A stretch of 64,000 nucleotides of DNA from Collinsella sp. (GTDB lineage: Bacteria > Actinomycetota > Coriobacteriia > Coriobacteriales > Coriobacteriaceae), in contig DXZQ01000011.1 of the NCBI GenBank assembly GCA_019419585.1, positions 1 through 64,000 on the forward strand, written 5' to 3'. The translations under genes and the position numbers were made by a program. Shown one piece after another: positions 49,822-59,221 of the stretch (positions are counted from its first letter, which is position 1; the number at the start of each line of letters is the position of its first letter). A model generated the notes under the pieces. The model saw nothing but the letters and a program-made list of their open reading frames with translations. It had not been told where the DNA came from and searched no databases.

Positions 49822-51177
49822 ATGAGCTACACGCAGAAAGTTCTCGACGAGCTCAAGGCCCGCTATCCCGAGCAGCCTGAGTTCATCCAGGCCGCGACCG
49901 AGATCCTCGGCACCATCCAGCCGGCGCTCGACGCCCATCCCGAGTACGAGGAGGCCGCCCTGCTTGAGCGCCTCGTCGAGCCCGAGCGCATCGTTATGTT
50001 CCGTGTCCCCTGGGTCGATGACCAGGGCAAGGTTCAGGTCAACCGCGGCTATCGTGTCGAGTTCAACTCTGCCATTGGACCCTACAAGGGCGGCCTGCGC
50101 TTTAACCCGACGGTCACCCTGGGCATGCTCAAGTTCCTGGGCCTGGAGCAGATCCTCAAGAACAGCCTGACCACCCTTCCCATGGGCGGCGGCAAGGGCG
50201 GCTCCGACTTTGACCCCAAGGGCAAGTCCAACAACGAGATCATGCACTTCTGCCAGTCCTTCATGACCGAGCTCTATCGCCACATCGGCCCCAACACCGA
50301 CGTTCCCGCCGGCGACCTGGGCGTTGGCGGCCGTGAGGTTGCCTACATGTTCGGTCAGTACAAGCGCCTGACCAACGAGTGGACCGGCGTCCTCACCGGC
50401 AAGGGCCTCTCCTTTGGCGGCTCGCTCGCCCGTACCGAGGCCACCGGCTACGGCCTGGTCTACTTTGTGGACGAGTACCTCAAGAGCCGCGGCGACTCCT
50501 TCGAGGGCAAGAACGTCGTCGTTCACGGTTCCGGCAACGTTGCTATCTATGCCGTCCAGAAGGTCTCCCAGCTCGGCGGCAAGGTGCTTGCCTGCTCCGA
50601 TACCCACGGCTGGGTCGAGGATCCCGACGGCATCGACTACTCCGTGCTCGAGCACGTCTACAACCAGAAGCGCTCCGGCCACGACAAGGGCGTCACGCTC
50701 GCCATGTACGTTGACGAGAAGCCCAACGCCGTGTGGCACGAGGGCGACGGCCGCGGCGTGTGGGAGCTGCCCTGCGACATCGCGCTGCCCTGCGCTCGCG
50801 AGAACACGCTGCTGCTCGAGGACGCCCAGGCGCTCGTCGCCAACGGCTGCAAGGTGGTCGGCGAGGGCGCAAACATGCCCACGACCATCGAGGCCACGAC
50901 CTACTTCCAGGAGAACGGCGTCGCCTTTATGCCCGGCAAGGCTGCCAACGCCGGCGGCGTGCTCGTGTCCGGCCTGGAGATGAGCCAGAACGCCGAGCAC
51001 CTGTCCTGGACCTTTGAGGAGGTCGACGGCAAGCTCGAGCAGCTCATGCGCGGCATGTTCCACAACGTTGACGACACCGCCAAGGAGTATGGCCAGGAGG
51101 GCAACTTTGTCATGGGCGCCAACATCGCCGGCTTCCTGAAGGTCGCCGACGCCATGCTCGCCCAGGGCGTCTGCTAA
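49822..51177 (+). CDS. gdhA: Glutamate dehydrogenase (NADP-type)
   Basis: This cytoplasmic enzyme makes glutamate from 2-oxoglutarate and ammonium (or the reverse). The 451-residue protein has the conserved NRGYRVEFNSAIGPYKGGLRFNP, LPMGGGKGGSDFDPKGKS (the substrate lysine region), PAGDLGVGGREVAYMFGQYKR, and the Rossmann motif VVVHGSGNVAIYAVQ. The length and motifs fit the hexameric NADP-linked family found in many anaerobes. ATG 49822 has TTGGAGGAAG upstream. It is monocistronic and ends with a strong terminator. Confidence 0.96.
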   Translation: MSYTQKVLDELKARYPEQPEFIQAATEILGTIQPALDAHPEYEEAALLERLVEPERIVMFRVPWVDDQGKVQVNRGYRVEFNSAIGPYKGGLRFNPTVTLGMLKFLGLEQILKNSLTTLPMGGGKGGSDFDPKGKSNNEIMHFCQSFMTELYRHIGPNTDVPAGDLGVGGREVAYMFGQYKRLTNEWTGVLTGKGLSFGGSLARTEATGYGLVYFVDEYLKSRGDSFEGKNVVVHGSGNVAIYAVQKVSQLGGKVLACSDTHGWVEDPDGIDYSVLEHVYNQKRSGHDKGVTLAMYVDEKPNAVWHEGDGRGVWELPCDIALPCARENTLLLEDAQALVANGCKVVGEGANMPTTIEATTYFQENGVAFMPGKAANAGGVLVSGLEMSQNAEHLSWTFEEVDGKLEQLMRGMFHNVDDTAKEYGQEGNFVMGANIAGFLKVADAMLAQGVC

Positions 51178-51202
51178 ATCTTCGCTCGATATAGCATCGC
51201 AG

Positions 51203-51237
51203 AAGGCTCCCAGTCATCTTGGCTGGGAGCCTTTTTT
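51203..51237 (+). terminator. Terminator of gdhA
   Basis: AAGGCTCCCAG (51203-51213) pairs with CTGGGAGCCTT (51223-51233), and the run continues as TTTT. Confidence 0.93.
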
Positions 51238-51344
51238 GATCCGCATGCGACGGAGGAAAACGGTTCATTTTGTCCCGACACGAGCTATGCCCCCTCGTTT
51301 GGTACACTTAAAGGTACTGGACAAGTGAAGAGATGGGGGAGAAC

Positions 51345-52247
51345 GTGCTCAAGTTCGGTACCTACGTCCGTGTTGGAAACGCGGCCGAAGCCTATGAGCT
51401 CTTGCAGAAGAACCGCAACAACAAGATTGTGGGCGGCGGCATCTGGATGCGCCTGGGTTCGCGTCGTGTGGCGACGGCGATTGACCTTTCGGCCTGCGGA
51501 CTCGATCAGATCGAGGAGACCGAGACCGAGTTTCGCATCGGTGCCATGTGCACCCTGCGCCAGCTCGAGCGCCATGCCGAGCTCAACGCGCTTGTCAACA
51601 ATGTCTTCGAGTTCGCCGTTCACGATATCGTGGGCGTGCAGCTGCGCAATACCGCCACGGTGGGCGGCAGCATCTACGGCCGCTTTGGCTTCTCGGACGT
51701 GCTCTCGGCTTTCCTGGCGCTCGATTCCTATGTTGAGCTGACGGGCGCCGGCCGCGTACCGCTTGCCGAGTTCGTGGATATGGGCTACGTGCGCGACGTG
51801 ATTGAGCGCGTCGTGGTCGTTAAGCACGAGTACCGCGTAAGCTACGAGGCCGTGCGCAAGGCCGCGACCGACTTCCCCTCGCTCAACGTCACCGCCGCCT
51901 GGTGGGACAACACCTGGCACGTCACCGTGGGCGCCCGCCCGCTGCGCGCAACCCTGCTGCAGGGCGAGGCGTGTGGTCTCACCAACGAGCAGCCTTCCGA
52001 GGACGAGCTGCGCGCCCTGGCTGCGTCCGTGCGCGCGCTGAGCTACGGCACCAATATGTGGGGCTCGGCCGACTACCGCCGCCGCATCTCGGCGCCGCTT
52101 GCCGTGCAGGCCGTTCGCCGCGCCGCCGGCATCGAGCTTTCGGCCGCGCTTGCCCGCGAGCTCGAGACCGTGCAAGTGCCTAAGTTTGCCACGGACGAGT
52201 ATTCCTGCCGCCGCGTGCCCGGCGTCGATTCTAGCGAGGTGCGCTAA
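51345..52247 (+). CDS. FAD-binding subunit of a molybdenum hydroxylase
   Basis: This 300-residue protein belongs to the FAD-binding subunit family of xanthine dehydrogenase and CO dehydrogenase-type enzymes. Marks are KIVGGGIWMRLG (where others have VAGGTDL), RNTATVGGSIYGRFGFSDVL, and the C-terminal domain. It passes electrons from the Mo site to NAD or another acceptor. The start is chosen at GTG 51345, which has GGGGGAG 4 bases upstream; an ATG at 51333 overlaps that site. It overlaps the large subunit by one base, so the two make one enzyme. Confidence 0.83.
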   Translation: MLKFGTYVRVGNAAEAYELLQKNRNNKIVGGGIWMRLGSRRVATAIDLSACGLDQIEETETEFRIGAMCTLRQLERHAELNALVNNVFEFAVHDIVGVQLRNTATVGGSIYGRFGFSDVLSAFLALDSYVELTGAGRVPLAEFVDMGYVRDVIERVVVVKHEYRVSYEAVRKAATDFPSLNVTAAWWDNTWHVTVGARPLRATLLQGEACGLTNEQPSEDELRALAASVRALSYGTNMWGSADYRRRISAPLAVQAVRRAAGIELSAALARELETVQVPKFATDEYSCRRVPGVDSSEVR

Positions 52248-55078
52248 TGGCTGCCAAACTCATCGATCTTTCCTTTACGCTCAACGGCCGCAAGGTCAAG
52301 GTTCAGATTGCCCCCGACACCATGCTCTTTGCGCTTTTGCGTGAGCAGGGCTGCGCGTCGGTGCGCTGCGCCTGCGAGACCACCAACTGCGGTCTGTGCA
52401 CGGTGTGGCTCGACGGCGACCCGGTGCTGAGCTGCTCGGTTCCCGCCGCCCGTGTAGAGGGCCACACCGTCACCACGCTCGAGGGCCTCAAGGCCGAGTC
52501 CGAGGCGCTTGCCCGTGCGATGGCTGCCGAAGGCGCCGAGCAGTGCGGTTTTTGCGCCCCCGGCCTCATCATGAACGTGCTGGCGCTCGCCCGCGCCGCC
52601 AAGGAGGACCCGAGCCTCGTCGCCACGCGCGAGGAGCTCTCGCGCCAGCTGGCCGGCAACCTCTGCCGCTGCAGCGGCTACGAGAGTCAGCTGCGCGCCA
52701 TCGTCCGCTTCCTCAACGAGTCCGGCGTGCAGGTGGGCTTTGAGATGCCCAAGCTGCCGGTCAACGACACGAGCTCCGACGGTGTCGTCTACAAGCAGAT
52801 TACCCACAAGCAGCCCAAGAAGGACTCGAAGGCGCTGCTCGAGGGTCGTCCCGTCTACACGGGCGATATGGTGCCCGCCGGCGCGCTCATCGTCAAACTC
52901 AAGCGCAGCCCCTATGCCCGCGCCAAGATCCGCTCCATTGATACGTCGCGCGCCCTGAAGGTGCCCGGCGTGGTGGGCGTTTACACCTATGAGGATGTGC
53001 CCAAGCGCCGCTTTACCATCGCCGGTCAGAGCTATCCGCAGCCGAGTCCCTACGACCGCTTGATCCTCGAGAACCTCGTCCGTTACCAAAACGAGGAGGT
53101 GGCGATTGTCGCCGCCGAGACCGAGGAGGCCGCCGACAAGGCGCTCAAGCTCATCAAGGTCGACTACGAGGTGCTCGAGCCGCTGCTCGACTTTACCCAG
53201 GCACTCGATAACGACATCGTGGTCCACCCCGAGGGCGACGTGACCTTTATGTTCCCGCAGGGCGGCGACGTCCCGCGCAACCTGGTGTGCAGCGGTACCA
53301 GTGATTACGGCGATCTGGACGAGGCCTTCGCCCAGAGCGACATCGTCTTTGAGCGCACCTACACCAGCCAGGCCACGCAGACCGCGCCCATGGAGACCTT
53401 CCGCGCCTTCGCGACGACCGACGCGTTCGGCCGCATCTCGGTGACCACCTCTACGCAGGTGCCCTTCCACGTGCGCCGCATGGTCGCGCAGTCGCTCGAC
53501 ATTCTGCAGTCGCAGGTGCAGGTCATTAAGCCGCGCATCGGCGGCGGCTTTGGCTCCAAGCAGACGGGCTGCTGCGAGATCTTCGTGGCGTTCGTCACCC
53601 AGCAGACTGGCCGTCCGAGCTACTGCTGCTACACCCGCGAGGAGACCATCACTGCGGGCAACTCGCGCCACCAGATGCAGATGACCGTTAAGCTGGGCGC
53701 CATGAACGACGGCACCATCACGGCCATCGACCTGCACACGCTGTCCAACGCCGGAGCGTACGGCGAGCACGCCACCACGACGATCGGCCTTTCGGGCCAC
53801 AAGAGCCTGCCGATTTACAACCATGTAAAGGCGAGCCGCTTTAGCTGGGACGCTGTCTACACCAATACCAACCGCGGCGGCGCGTATCGCGGCTACGGTG
53901 CCACCCAGGGCCAGTTTGCCGTGGAGAGTGCCGTCAACGAGCTCGCTGACATGCTGCACATGGACCCCGCCGACCTGCGCCTTAAGAACATCGTGCGCGA
54001 GGGCGAGATCATGCCGCAGTACTACAACGAAAAGCTCAACGCCTGCGCACTCGACCGCTGCCTGCTGCGCGCGATGGACATGATCGGTTGGCGCGACAAG
54101 CCGCTGGCCGTCGACCTGGGCGACCGCGTGCGTGCTCTGGGCTGTGCGCTCACCATGCAGGGCTCGGGCATTTCCAACGTGGATATCGCCGGCATCGACA
54201 TGCGCCTGGAAGAGGACGGCTTCATTTCCATCGGCACCGGCGCCACCGATAACGGCATGGGCGTCGACACGATCCTGGCGCAGATTGCCGCCGAGGAGCT
54301 GGGCGTGGAGAGCTCGCTCATTGTGGTGCGCGGCGTGGACACCGACGTGTCGCCGTTCGATGCCGGCTCGTACGCGAGCTCGGGTACGTACGTGACGGGC
54401 CTGGCAGCCAAGAACGCCGCGACCGAGCTGCGCGAGAAGATCTGCGCTAAGGCCGCCCAGATGTGGGACGTGGACGCCGCCGACGTGGTCTTTGATGGCC
54501 AGTACGTGCGCCTGTCCGACGAGCGTGCCGCGCGCGAGCAGAACCGCTACCTCACGCTGCGTGACTTTGCCAACCTGTGCGTCAAGAACATCGCGGGAGG
54601 CGACGCGCTGACCTCGCATGCCTCTGCCTGCCTGCCCGTTTCGCCTCCGCCGTTTATGGCCGGCATTGCCGAGGTCGAGGTTGACAAGGCCACCGGCAAG
54701 GTGACTGTGGTGGACTATGCGGCGGCCGTCGACTGCGGCACCGTGATCAACGAGGCGCTCGCGCGCGTCCAGGCCGAGGGCGGCATTGCCCAGGGCATCG
54801 GCCACGCGCTCTACGAGATTGTCGAGCACGACGACCGCGGCCGCCTGCGCACCGGCAACTTTATGAGCTACAAGCTGCCCACGCGCCTGGATATCGGCAG
54901 TATTCGCGTGGCCTTTGAGCCGAGCTACGAGCCTACGGGCCCGTTTGGCGCCAAGTCGATCGGCGAGGTCGTCATCAACACGCCGCTCGCCGCCGTGGCC
55001 TCGGCCGTGGCACACGCCACCGGCCACCAGGTGCGCTCGCTGCCGATCACGCCCGAGAAGGCCCTGCTGGGGGAGTAG
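52247..55078 (+). CDS. Xanthine dehydrogenase-type molybdenum hydroxylase with fused 2Fe-2S domain
   Basis: This 943-residue protein joins a small [2Fe2S] domain with the molybdopterin catalytic domain, as in E. coli XdhD-type proteins. The ferredoxin part has CACETTNCGLCTVWL and SCSVP, then QCGFCAPG and NLCRCSGY for the second cluster. The Mo part has IGGGFGSKQTGCC, RGGAYRGYGATQG and GPFGAKSIGE, where the last Glu is catalytic. It likely hydroxylates a purine or aldehyde; the substrate is unknown. Enzymes of this fused type in anaerobes are often selenium-dependent, with a labile selenium rather than Sec. That fits the selenium genes nearby but is inference. Confidence 0.85.
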   Translation: MAAKLIDLSFTLNGRKVKVQIAPDTMLFALLREQGCASVRCACETTNCGLCTVWLDGDPVLSCSVPAARVEGHTVTTLEGLKAESEALARAMAAEGAEQCGFCAPGLIMNVLALARAAKEDPSLVATREELSRQLAGNLCRCSGYESQLRAIVRFLNESGVQVGFEMPKLPVNDTSSDGVVYKQITHKQPKKDSKALLEGRPVYTGDMVPAGALIVKLKRSPYARAKIRSIDTSRALKVPGVVGVYTYEDVPKRRFTIAGQSYPQPSPYDRLILENLVRYQNEEVAIVAAETEEAADKALKLIKVDYEVLEPLLDFTQALDNDIVVHPEGDVTFMFPQGGDVPRNLVCSGTSDYGDLDEAFAQSDIVFERTYTSQATQTAPMETFRAFATTDAFGRISVTTSTQVPFHVRRMVAQSLDILQSQVQVIKPRIGGGFGSKQTGCCEIFVAFVTQQTGRPSYCCYTREETITAGNSRHQMQMTVKLGAMNDGTITAIDLHTLSNAGAYGEHATTTIGLSGHKSLPIYNHVKASRFSWDAVYTNTNRGGAYRGYGATQGQFAVESAVNELADMLHMDPADLRLKNIVREGEIMPQYYNEKLNACALDRCLLRAMDMIGWRDKPLAVDLGDRVRALGCALTMQGSGISNVDIAGIDMRLEEDGFISIGTGATDNGMGVDTILAQIAAEELGVESSLIVVRGVDTDVSPFDAGSYASSGTYVTGLAAKNAATELREKICAKAAQMWDVDAADVVFDGQYVRLSDERAAREQNRYLTLRDFANLCVKNIAGGDALTSHASACLPVSPPPFMAGIAEVEVDKATGKVTVVDYAAAVDCGTVINEALARVQAEGGIAQGIGHALYEIVEHDDRGRLRTGNFMSYKLPTRLDIGSIRVAFEPSYEPTGPFGAKSIGEVVINTPLAAVASAVAHATGHQVRSLPITPEKALLGE

Positions 55079-55102
55079 CGGGTCGGCGAACAAGTCGTAA
55101 TG

Positions 55103-55135
55103 GGCGGGGCGGGGCAACTCGCCCCGCCTTTCGCA
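55103..55135 (+). terminator. Possible terminator of the hydroxylase operon
   Basis: GGCGGGGC (55103-55110) pairs with GCCCCGCC (55121-55128), followed by a short TTTC only. Confidence 0.6.
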
Positions 55136-55218
55136 CTCGTGGTGAGGTCGTGAGCCTGTAAAACGTGTGCGTGCGCTTGTCGTTCGTATCTGCTATCATT
55201 CCTAGTCTGTGCGCTCAT

Positions 55219-55302
55219 GCGGGCGTGGCGGAATTGGTAGACGCGCCAGATTTAGGTTCTGGTGGGATTCCCGTGAAGGTTCGAGTCCTTTCGCCCGCAC
55301 CA
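55219..55302 (+). tRNA. tRNA-Leu (anticodon TAG)
   Basis: A class II tRNA with acceptor GCGGGCG/CGCCCGC, anticodon arm CCAGA-TTTAGGT-TCTGG giving TAG, a long variable arm, T-arm GGTTCGAGTCC and encoded CCA. TGCTATCAT just upstream (55192-55199) is an extended -10-like element. Confidence 0.97.
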
Positions 55303-55390
55303 ACGCATCTGCGTCGGCTTCGGCCGTCGCGACTCTTTGTTGCATAAAGGTACCAGCACCTCAGATAAGCTGGGCAGTATGAGGAGGAAC

Positions 55391-56692
55391 GTGTTGAACA
55401 TCACCGCTTCTGACGTCAAGGACGCCAAGCTCACCGCTACGGTCACCATCCCGGCCGCCGACGTCGACGCCGCGATCAAGAAGGCCTACAAGGAAACCGC
55501 CAAGAAGTACCGCTTCCCGGGCTTCCGTGCCGGCAAGGCTCCCCGTCCGGTCATCGATTCCGCTCTTGGCGCCGAGGCTACCCTCGCTCAGGCCACCAAC
55601 GACCTGATCGCCGCCAACGAGCCCGCCGTCCTCAACGAGCTGGACATCGTCCCCACCAAGAGCGGTGACTACAAGGAGCTCGACCTCGCCAAGGATCACG
55701 AGGACTACACCTACATCGTCGAGTTCTCCCTGCGTCCCGCCGCTGAGCTCTCCTCCTTCGACGCTGTCGAGATCGAGATGCCCCCTGCGGAGGTCACCGA
55801 GTCCGAGATCAACAACCAGGTCGAGATGCTCCTCAACTACCGTGCCACCTTCGAGGACGTCGAGGGCCGCGCTGTCGAGTCCGAGGACTACGTTACCGTC
55901 GACCTCAAGGCCGTCGAGAACGCCGACAACTTTGCCGCCGAGGGCCGTATGCTCATCGCCGGTAGCGACAGCAACCCCGCCGAGTTCAACGAGGCTCTGA
56001 TCGGCGCCAACGTTGACGACGTCAAGTCCGTCACCTGGACCGACGAGGCCGAGGAGGGCGAGGAGGCCGAGACCCACACCGTCGAGGTCACCGTCAAGGG
56101 CATCAAGGTCCGCAACACCCCCGAGCTCACCGACGAGCTCGTCAAGTCTGACTTTGGCTTCGACAGCATCGACGCTATGCGCGACGCCATCAAGCTCGAG
56201 ATCGAGCAGGACAAGGCTTCCCGCCTCCCGGCCGAGAAGGAGAACCGTTGCGTCTCCGCTCTCGCCGAGCGCCTGCAGCTCGAGGAGATGGACGCCGACT
56301 ACGAGCAGTCCGTCTTTGAGGAGCTTGGCCAGAACTTCCTGTCCAACCTCGCTGCCCGCGGCATGACGCTGGACACCTGGCTGCCCGCTTCCGGCCTGAC
56401 CATGGAGCAGTTCATCGGCGACCTGCACAAGCAGGCCAACGACGTTGCCCGTGAGTCCCTGGCCCTCGACGCCCTCGCCCGCGAGCTCAAGATCGAGGTC
56501 ACCGAGGACGACATTAACGCCGAGTTCGAGAAGGCCGGCGTCAAGGATGTCGAGGCTTCCAAGGCCGAGTTCATCGCCGACGGCCGCATGCCTGCCGTCC
56601 GCGAGTCCATCCGTCGCTCCAAGGCCGTCGACCACCTGGTCGAGAACGCCAAGGTGACCGAGGTCGACGAGACCGCCAAGGACGCCGAGTAA
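55391..56692 (+). CDS. tig: Trigger factor
   Basis: Trigger factor is the ribosome-bound chaperone and peptidyl-prolyl isomerase that first meets new proteins. The 433-residue protein has the N-terminal ribosome-binding signature GFRAGKAPRPVID, a PPIase-like middle region (ESEDYVTVDLKAVENADN) and a long helical, acidic C-terminal domain. The start is GTG 55391 or TTG 55394; AGGAGG lies 3 or 6 bases before. An upstream ATG at 55379 overlaps that site. It precedes clpP and clpX in the classical order. Confidence 0.95.
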   Translation: MLNITASDVKDAKLTATVTIPAADVDAAIKKAYKETAKKYRFPGFRAGKAPRPVIDSALGAEATLAQATNDLIAANEPAVLNELDIVPTKSGDYKELDLAKDHEDYTYIVEFSLRPAAELSSFDAVEIEMPPAEVTESEINNQVEMLLNYRATFEDVEGRAVESEDYVTVDLKAVENADNFAAEGRMLIAGSDSNPAEFNEALIGANVDDVKSVTWTDEAEEGEEAETHTVEVTVKGIKVRNTPELTDELVKSDFGFDSIDAMRDAIKLEIEQDKASRLPAEKENRCVSALAERLQLEEMDADYEQSVFEELGQNFLSNLAARGMTLDTWLPASGLTMEQFIGDLHKQANDVARESLALDALARELKIEVTEDDINAEFEKAGVKDVEASKAEFIADGRMPAVRESIRRSKAVDHLVENAKVTEVDETAKDAE

Positions 56693-56768
56693 TTCTCGCC
56701 ACCTTGCCCGCGAGCGCATGCGTGCGCCCGTGATGGGGTAAAGTTATACACCGGTTATCCGGTTGCTT

Positions 56769-56815
56769 CGTACGGTGCCAGCCAATGCATAGCATGCGGG
56801 CACCGTACGTTTATC
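56769..56815 (+). terminator. Terminator between tig and clpP
   Basis: An 11-bp stem CGTACGGTGCC (56769-56779) / GGCACCGTACG (56799-56809) is followed by TTTAT. Confidence 0.85.
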
Positions 56816-56855
56816 TAGAACCAATTTGGTCCGCAAGAGAGAAATGGAGATGCGT

Positions 56856-57476
56856 ATGATCGCTAAGTTCGATTCCGCCCTCGTGCCATACGTTATCGAG
56901 CAGACGCCGCGCGGCGAGCGCAGCTACGATATCTATTCGCGCCTGCTCAACGACCGCATCATCTTCTTGGGCGAGGAGATCAACTCCGTCAGCGCCAACC
57001 TGGTCGTTGCCCAGCTGTTGCATCTTGAGAGCCAGGATGCCGAGAAGGATATCTCGCTCTACATCAATTCGCCCGGCGGCGAGGTTTACTCCGGCCTGGC
57101 CATTCTGGACACTATGAACTTCATCAAGCCGCAGGTCTCCACCATCTGCGTGGGCATGGCCGCGTCCATGGCCGCCGTGCTGCTTTCGGCTGGCGCCAAG
57201 GGCAAGCGCTTCTGCCTGCCGCACTCCAAGGTCATGATTCACCAGCCCAGCGGCGGTGCCCAGGGCCAGCAGACCGAGATCGAGATCGTGGCTGAGGAGA
57301 TCAAGAAGACTCGCCGCGAGCTCAACCAGATTCTGTCCGATGCCTCGGGCCAGCCGATCGAGAAGGTCCAGGCCGATACCGAGCGCGACAACTACCTGAC
57401 CGCTGCCGAGGCCCTCGACTACGGCCTGATCGACCGTATCGTCACCTCGCGCGACCTCGCCGCGAAGGACGCCTAG
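56856..57476 (+). CDS. clpP: ATP-dependent Clp protease proteolytic subunit
   Basis: ClpP is the barrel-shaped serine protease that degrades proteins fed by ClpX. The catalytic residues are visible: Ser104 in CVGMAASMAAVLL and His129 in SKVMIHQPSGG; an aspartate follows. The start YVIEQTPRGERSYDIYSRLLNDRIIFLG is characteristic. Length is 206 residues from ATG 56856, which has GGAG six bases upstream; in-frame ATGs at 56844 and 56850 would add four or two residues. clpX begins one base after its stop. Confidence 0.96.
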   Translation: MIAKFDSALVPYVIEQTPRGERSYDIYSRLLNDRIIFLGEEINSVSANLVVAQLLHLESQDAEKDISLYINSPGGEVYSGLAILDTMNFIKPQVSTICVGMAASMAAVLLSAGAKGKRFCLPHSKVMIHQPSGGAQGQQTEIEIVAEEIKKTRRELNQILSDASGQPIEKVQADTERDNYLTAAEALDYGLIDRIVTSRDLAAKDA

Positions 57477-57477
57477 G

Positions 57478-58884
57478 ATGGCAGGAAACATGCAGGACAA
57501 CTTTGACGAGAACGGCAACCCCATCCGCTGCTCCTTCTGCGGAAAAGAGCAGGGCCAGGTTCGTCGCCTTGTAAAGGGTCCGACCAACATCTTTATCTGT
57601 GACGAGTGCGTCGCCGCTTGCTCTGAGATCTTGGAGGAGTCGCTGGCTTCGGACTTTATGGACGCTGCCCGCAACGGCAAGCTGCCGGGCTTCCTCAACG
57701 ATCACGGCCAGGCTGCCGGGCAGCCCGCCGTGGACCCCGAGGCCGAGGGCTTTGAGCTCGAGGACGACCGCCAGGTCATCACGCACGTGCCGACGCCGCA
57801 CGAGATCTATGACGAGCTTTCGGCTTATGTCATGGGCCAAGAGGACGCCAAGCGCGCCATGTCGGTTGCCGTGTACAACCATTACCGCCGCGTCATCGAG
57901 GGCGGTGCTGCGCTTTCGGCCTTTGACGACGGTTTGGACTCGCAGCTTGACGATGACATGGACGAGGTGGAGCTCGCCAAGTCCAACATCCTGCTGCTCG
58001 GTCCCACCGGTACCGGCAAGACGCTGCTGGCCCAGACGCTCGCGCGCATCCTCGAGGTGCCGTTTGCCATCGCCGATGCCACCGCGCTCACCGAGGCTGG
58101 TTACGTGGGCGAGGACGTGGAGAACATTCTGCTCAAGCTTATCAATGCTGCCGATGGCGACATTGAGCGCGCACAGGTGGGCATCATCTATGTCGATGAG
58201 ATTGACAAGATTGCTCGCAAGGCCGAGAACCTTTCCATCACCCGCGATGTCTCGGGCGAGGGCGTTCAGCAGGCACTGCTTAAGATTCTTGAGGGCACGG
58301 TGGCCAGCGTTCCGCCTACCGGTGGCCGCAAGCATCCCCAGCAGGAGCTGCTGCAGATCGACACGACTAACATCCTGTTTATCTGCGGCGGTGCCTTTGT
58401 GGGTCTGGACAAGATCATCGCCGACCGCGTGGGCAACAAGGGCGTGGGCTTTAACTCCGAGATCGCCGGCCCCACCTCGGTCGACGAGAACGACCTGCTG
58501 CGCCAGGTGCTCCCGCAGGACCTCAACGCCTTTGGCATGATCCCCGAGTTCGTGGGCCGTACGCCCGTCGTCACCCAGACGCAGGCGCTCGATGAGGACG
58601 ACCTGGTGTCGATCCTGACCGAGCCCAAGAACGCCGTGGTGCGCCAGTACCGCAAGATGTTCCAGCTCGAGGATGTCGATCTTGAGTTTGAGGACGCGGC
58701 CCTGCACGAGATCGCCCGCATGGCGCTCGCCCGCAAGACCGGCGCCCGCGGCCTGCGCGCCATCTGCGAGGACGTGCTGCAGCAGACGATGTTCGACCTC
58801 CCCAGCGAGGAGGGCGTCACCAAGGTCATCGCAACCGAAGCTGCCGTAAAGGGCGAAGAACAGCCCCAGCGCATCTACGGGTAA
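57478..58884 (+). CDS. clpX: ATP-dependent Clp protease ATP-binding subunit
   Basis: ClpX unfolds substrates and threads them into ClpP. The 468-residue protein has an N-terminal zinc-binding domain (CSFCGKEQGQVRRLVKGP...CDECVAAC), Walker A GPTGTGKT (residues 175-182), Walker B IIYVDEIDK, the SVPPTGGRKHPQQE segment, and RGLRAICEDVLQQTMFDLPS near the end. An acidic insert between the zinc and ATPase domains is longer than in E. coli. It starts one base after clpP, sharing a transcript. Confidence 0.96.
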   Translation: MAGNMQDNFDENGNPIRCSFCGKEQGQVRRLVKGPTNIFICDECVAACSEILEESLASDFMDAARNGKLPGFLNDHGQAAGQPAVDPEAEGFELEDDRQVITHVPTPHEIYDELSAYVMGQEDAKRAMSVAVYNHYRRVIEGGAALSAFDDGLDSQLDDDMDEVELAKSNILLLGPTGTGKTLLAQTLARILEVPFAIADATALTEAGYVGEDVENILLKLINAADGDIERAQVGIIYVDEIDKIARKAENLSITRDVSGEGVQQALLKILEGTVASVPPTGGRKHPQQELLQIDTTNILFICGGAFVGLDKIIADRVGNKGVGFNSEIAGPTSVDENDLLRQVLPQDLNAFGMIPEFVGRTPVVTQTQALDEDDLVSILTEPKNAVVRQYRKMFQLEDVDLEFEDAALHEIARMALARKTGARGLRAICEDVLQQTMFDLPSEEGVTKVIATEAAVKGEEQPQRIYG

Positions 58885-58932
58885 ATAGCGCCCGTTTAGG
58901 TCCCGCGGCAACCACTGCGGGACCTGCCTTTT

Positions 58933-59017
58933 AGGGACAGGTTTATTTTGGTCGGTTTTATATGGGCAAACGTCATTCTGCCTGATAAAACCTGCCAAAA
59001 TAAACCTGTCCCTTTTT
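58933..59017 (+). repeat. GGGACAG-cored long palindrome after clpX, likely terminator
   Basis: AGGGACAGGTTTATTTTGGT and the following 9 bases (58933-58961) pair with 58985-59013 with two mismatches, and TTTT follows. The GGGACAG ... CTGTCCC ends are shared with other palindromes in the window. Confidence 0.7.
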
Positions 59018-59088
59018 GGTAGGTATGCCTGTGCTATTCTGTGAGATTGTTTAGCTAGTACCTTCAGACTGAAGTAATCGATACCTAA

Positions 59089-59201
59089 GGCGTGTCCGCC
59101 TGCTTGGTTTTCGTAGATTCCGCACGAGCCGAAGAGCACTAAATGTGCTCTTCGTGCGAGCCAGGACTTGACCGAGCGAAAACCAAGCAGGCGGACACGC
59201 C
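59089..59201 (+). repeat. Perfect 25-bp inverted repeat with inner hairpin, leader of valS
   Basis: GGCGTGTCCGCCTGCTTGGT plus TTTCG (59089-59113) is exactly reverse-complemented at 59177-59201. Inside is GAAGAGCAC-TAAAT-GTGCTCTTC. It ends 8 bases before the valS ribosome site. There is no T-box motif. Confidence 0.75.
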
Positions 59202-59221
59202 GACGGGCAAGGGAGAGATAT

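Noticed and set aside
52244..55117. 957-codon minus-strand frame opposite the molybdenum hydroxylase
   Set aside because: It is antisense to a clear, conserved gene and has no domain pattern.
59041..59221. Possible T-box leader of valS
   Set aside because: The AGGGTGGNACCGCG T-box and specifier-loop features are absent; only a simple perfect hairpin is present.
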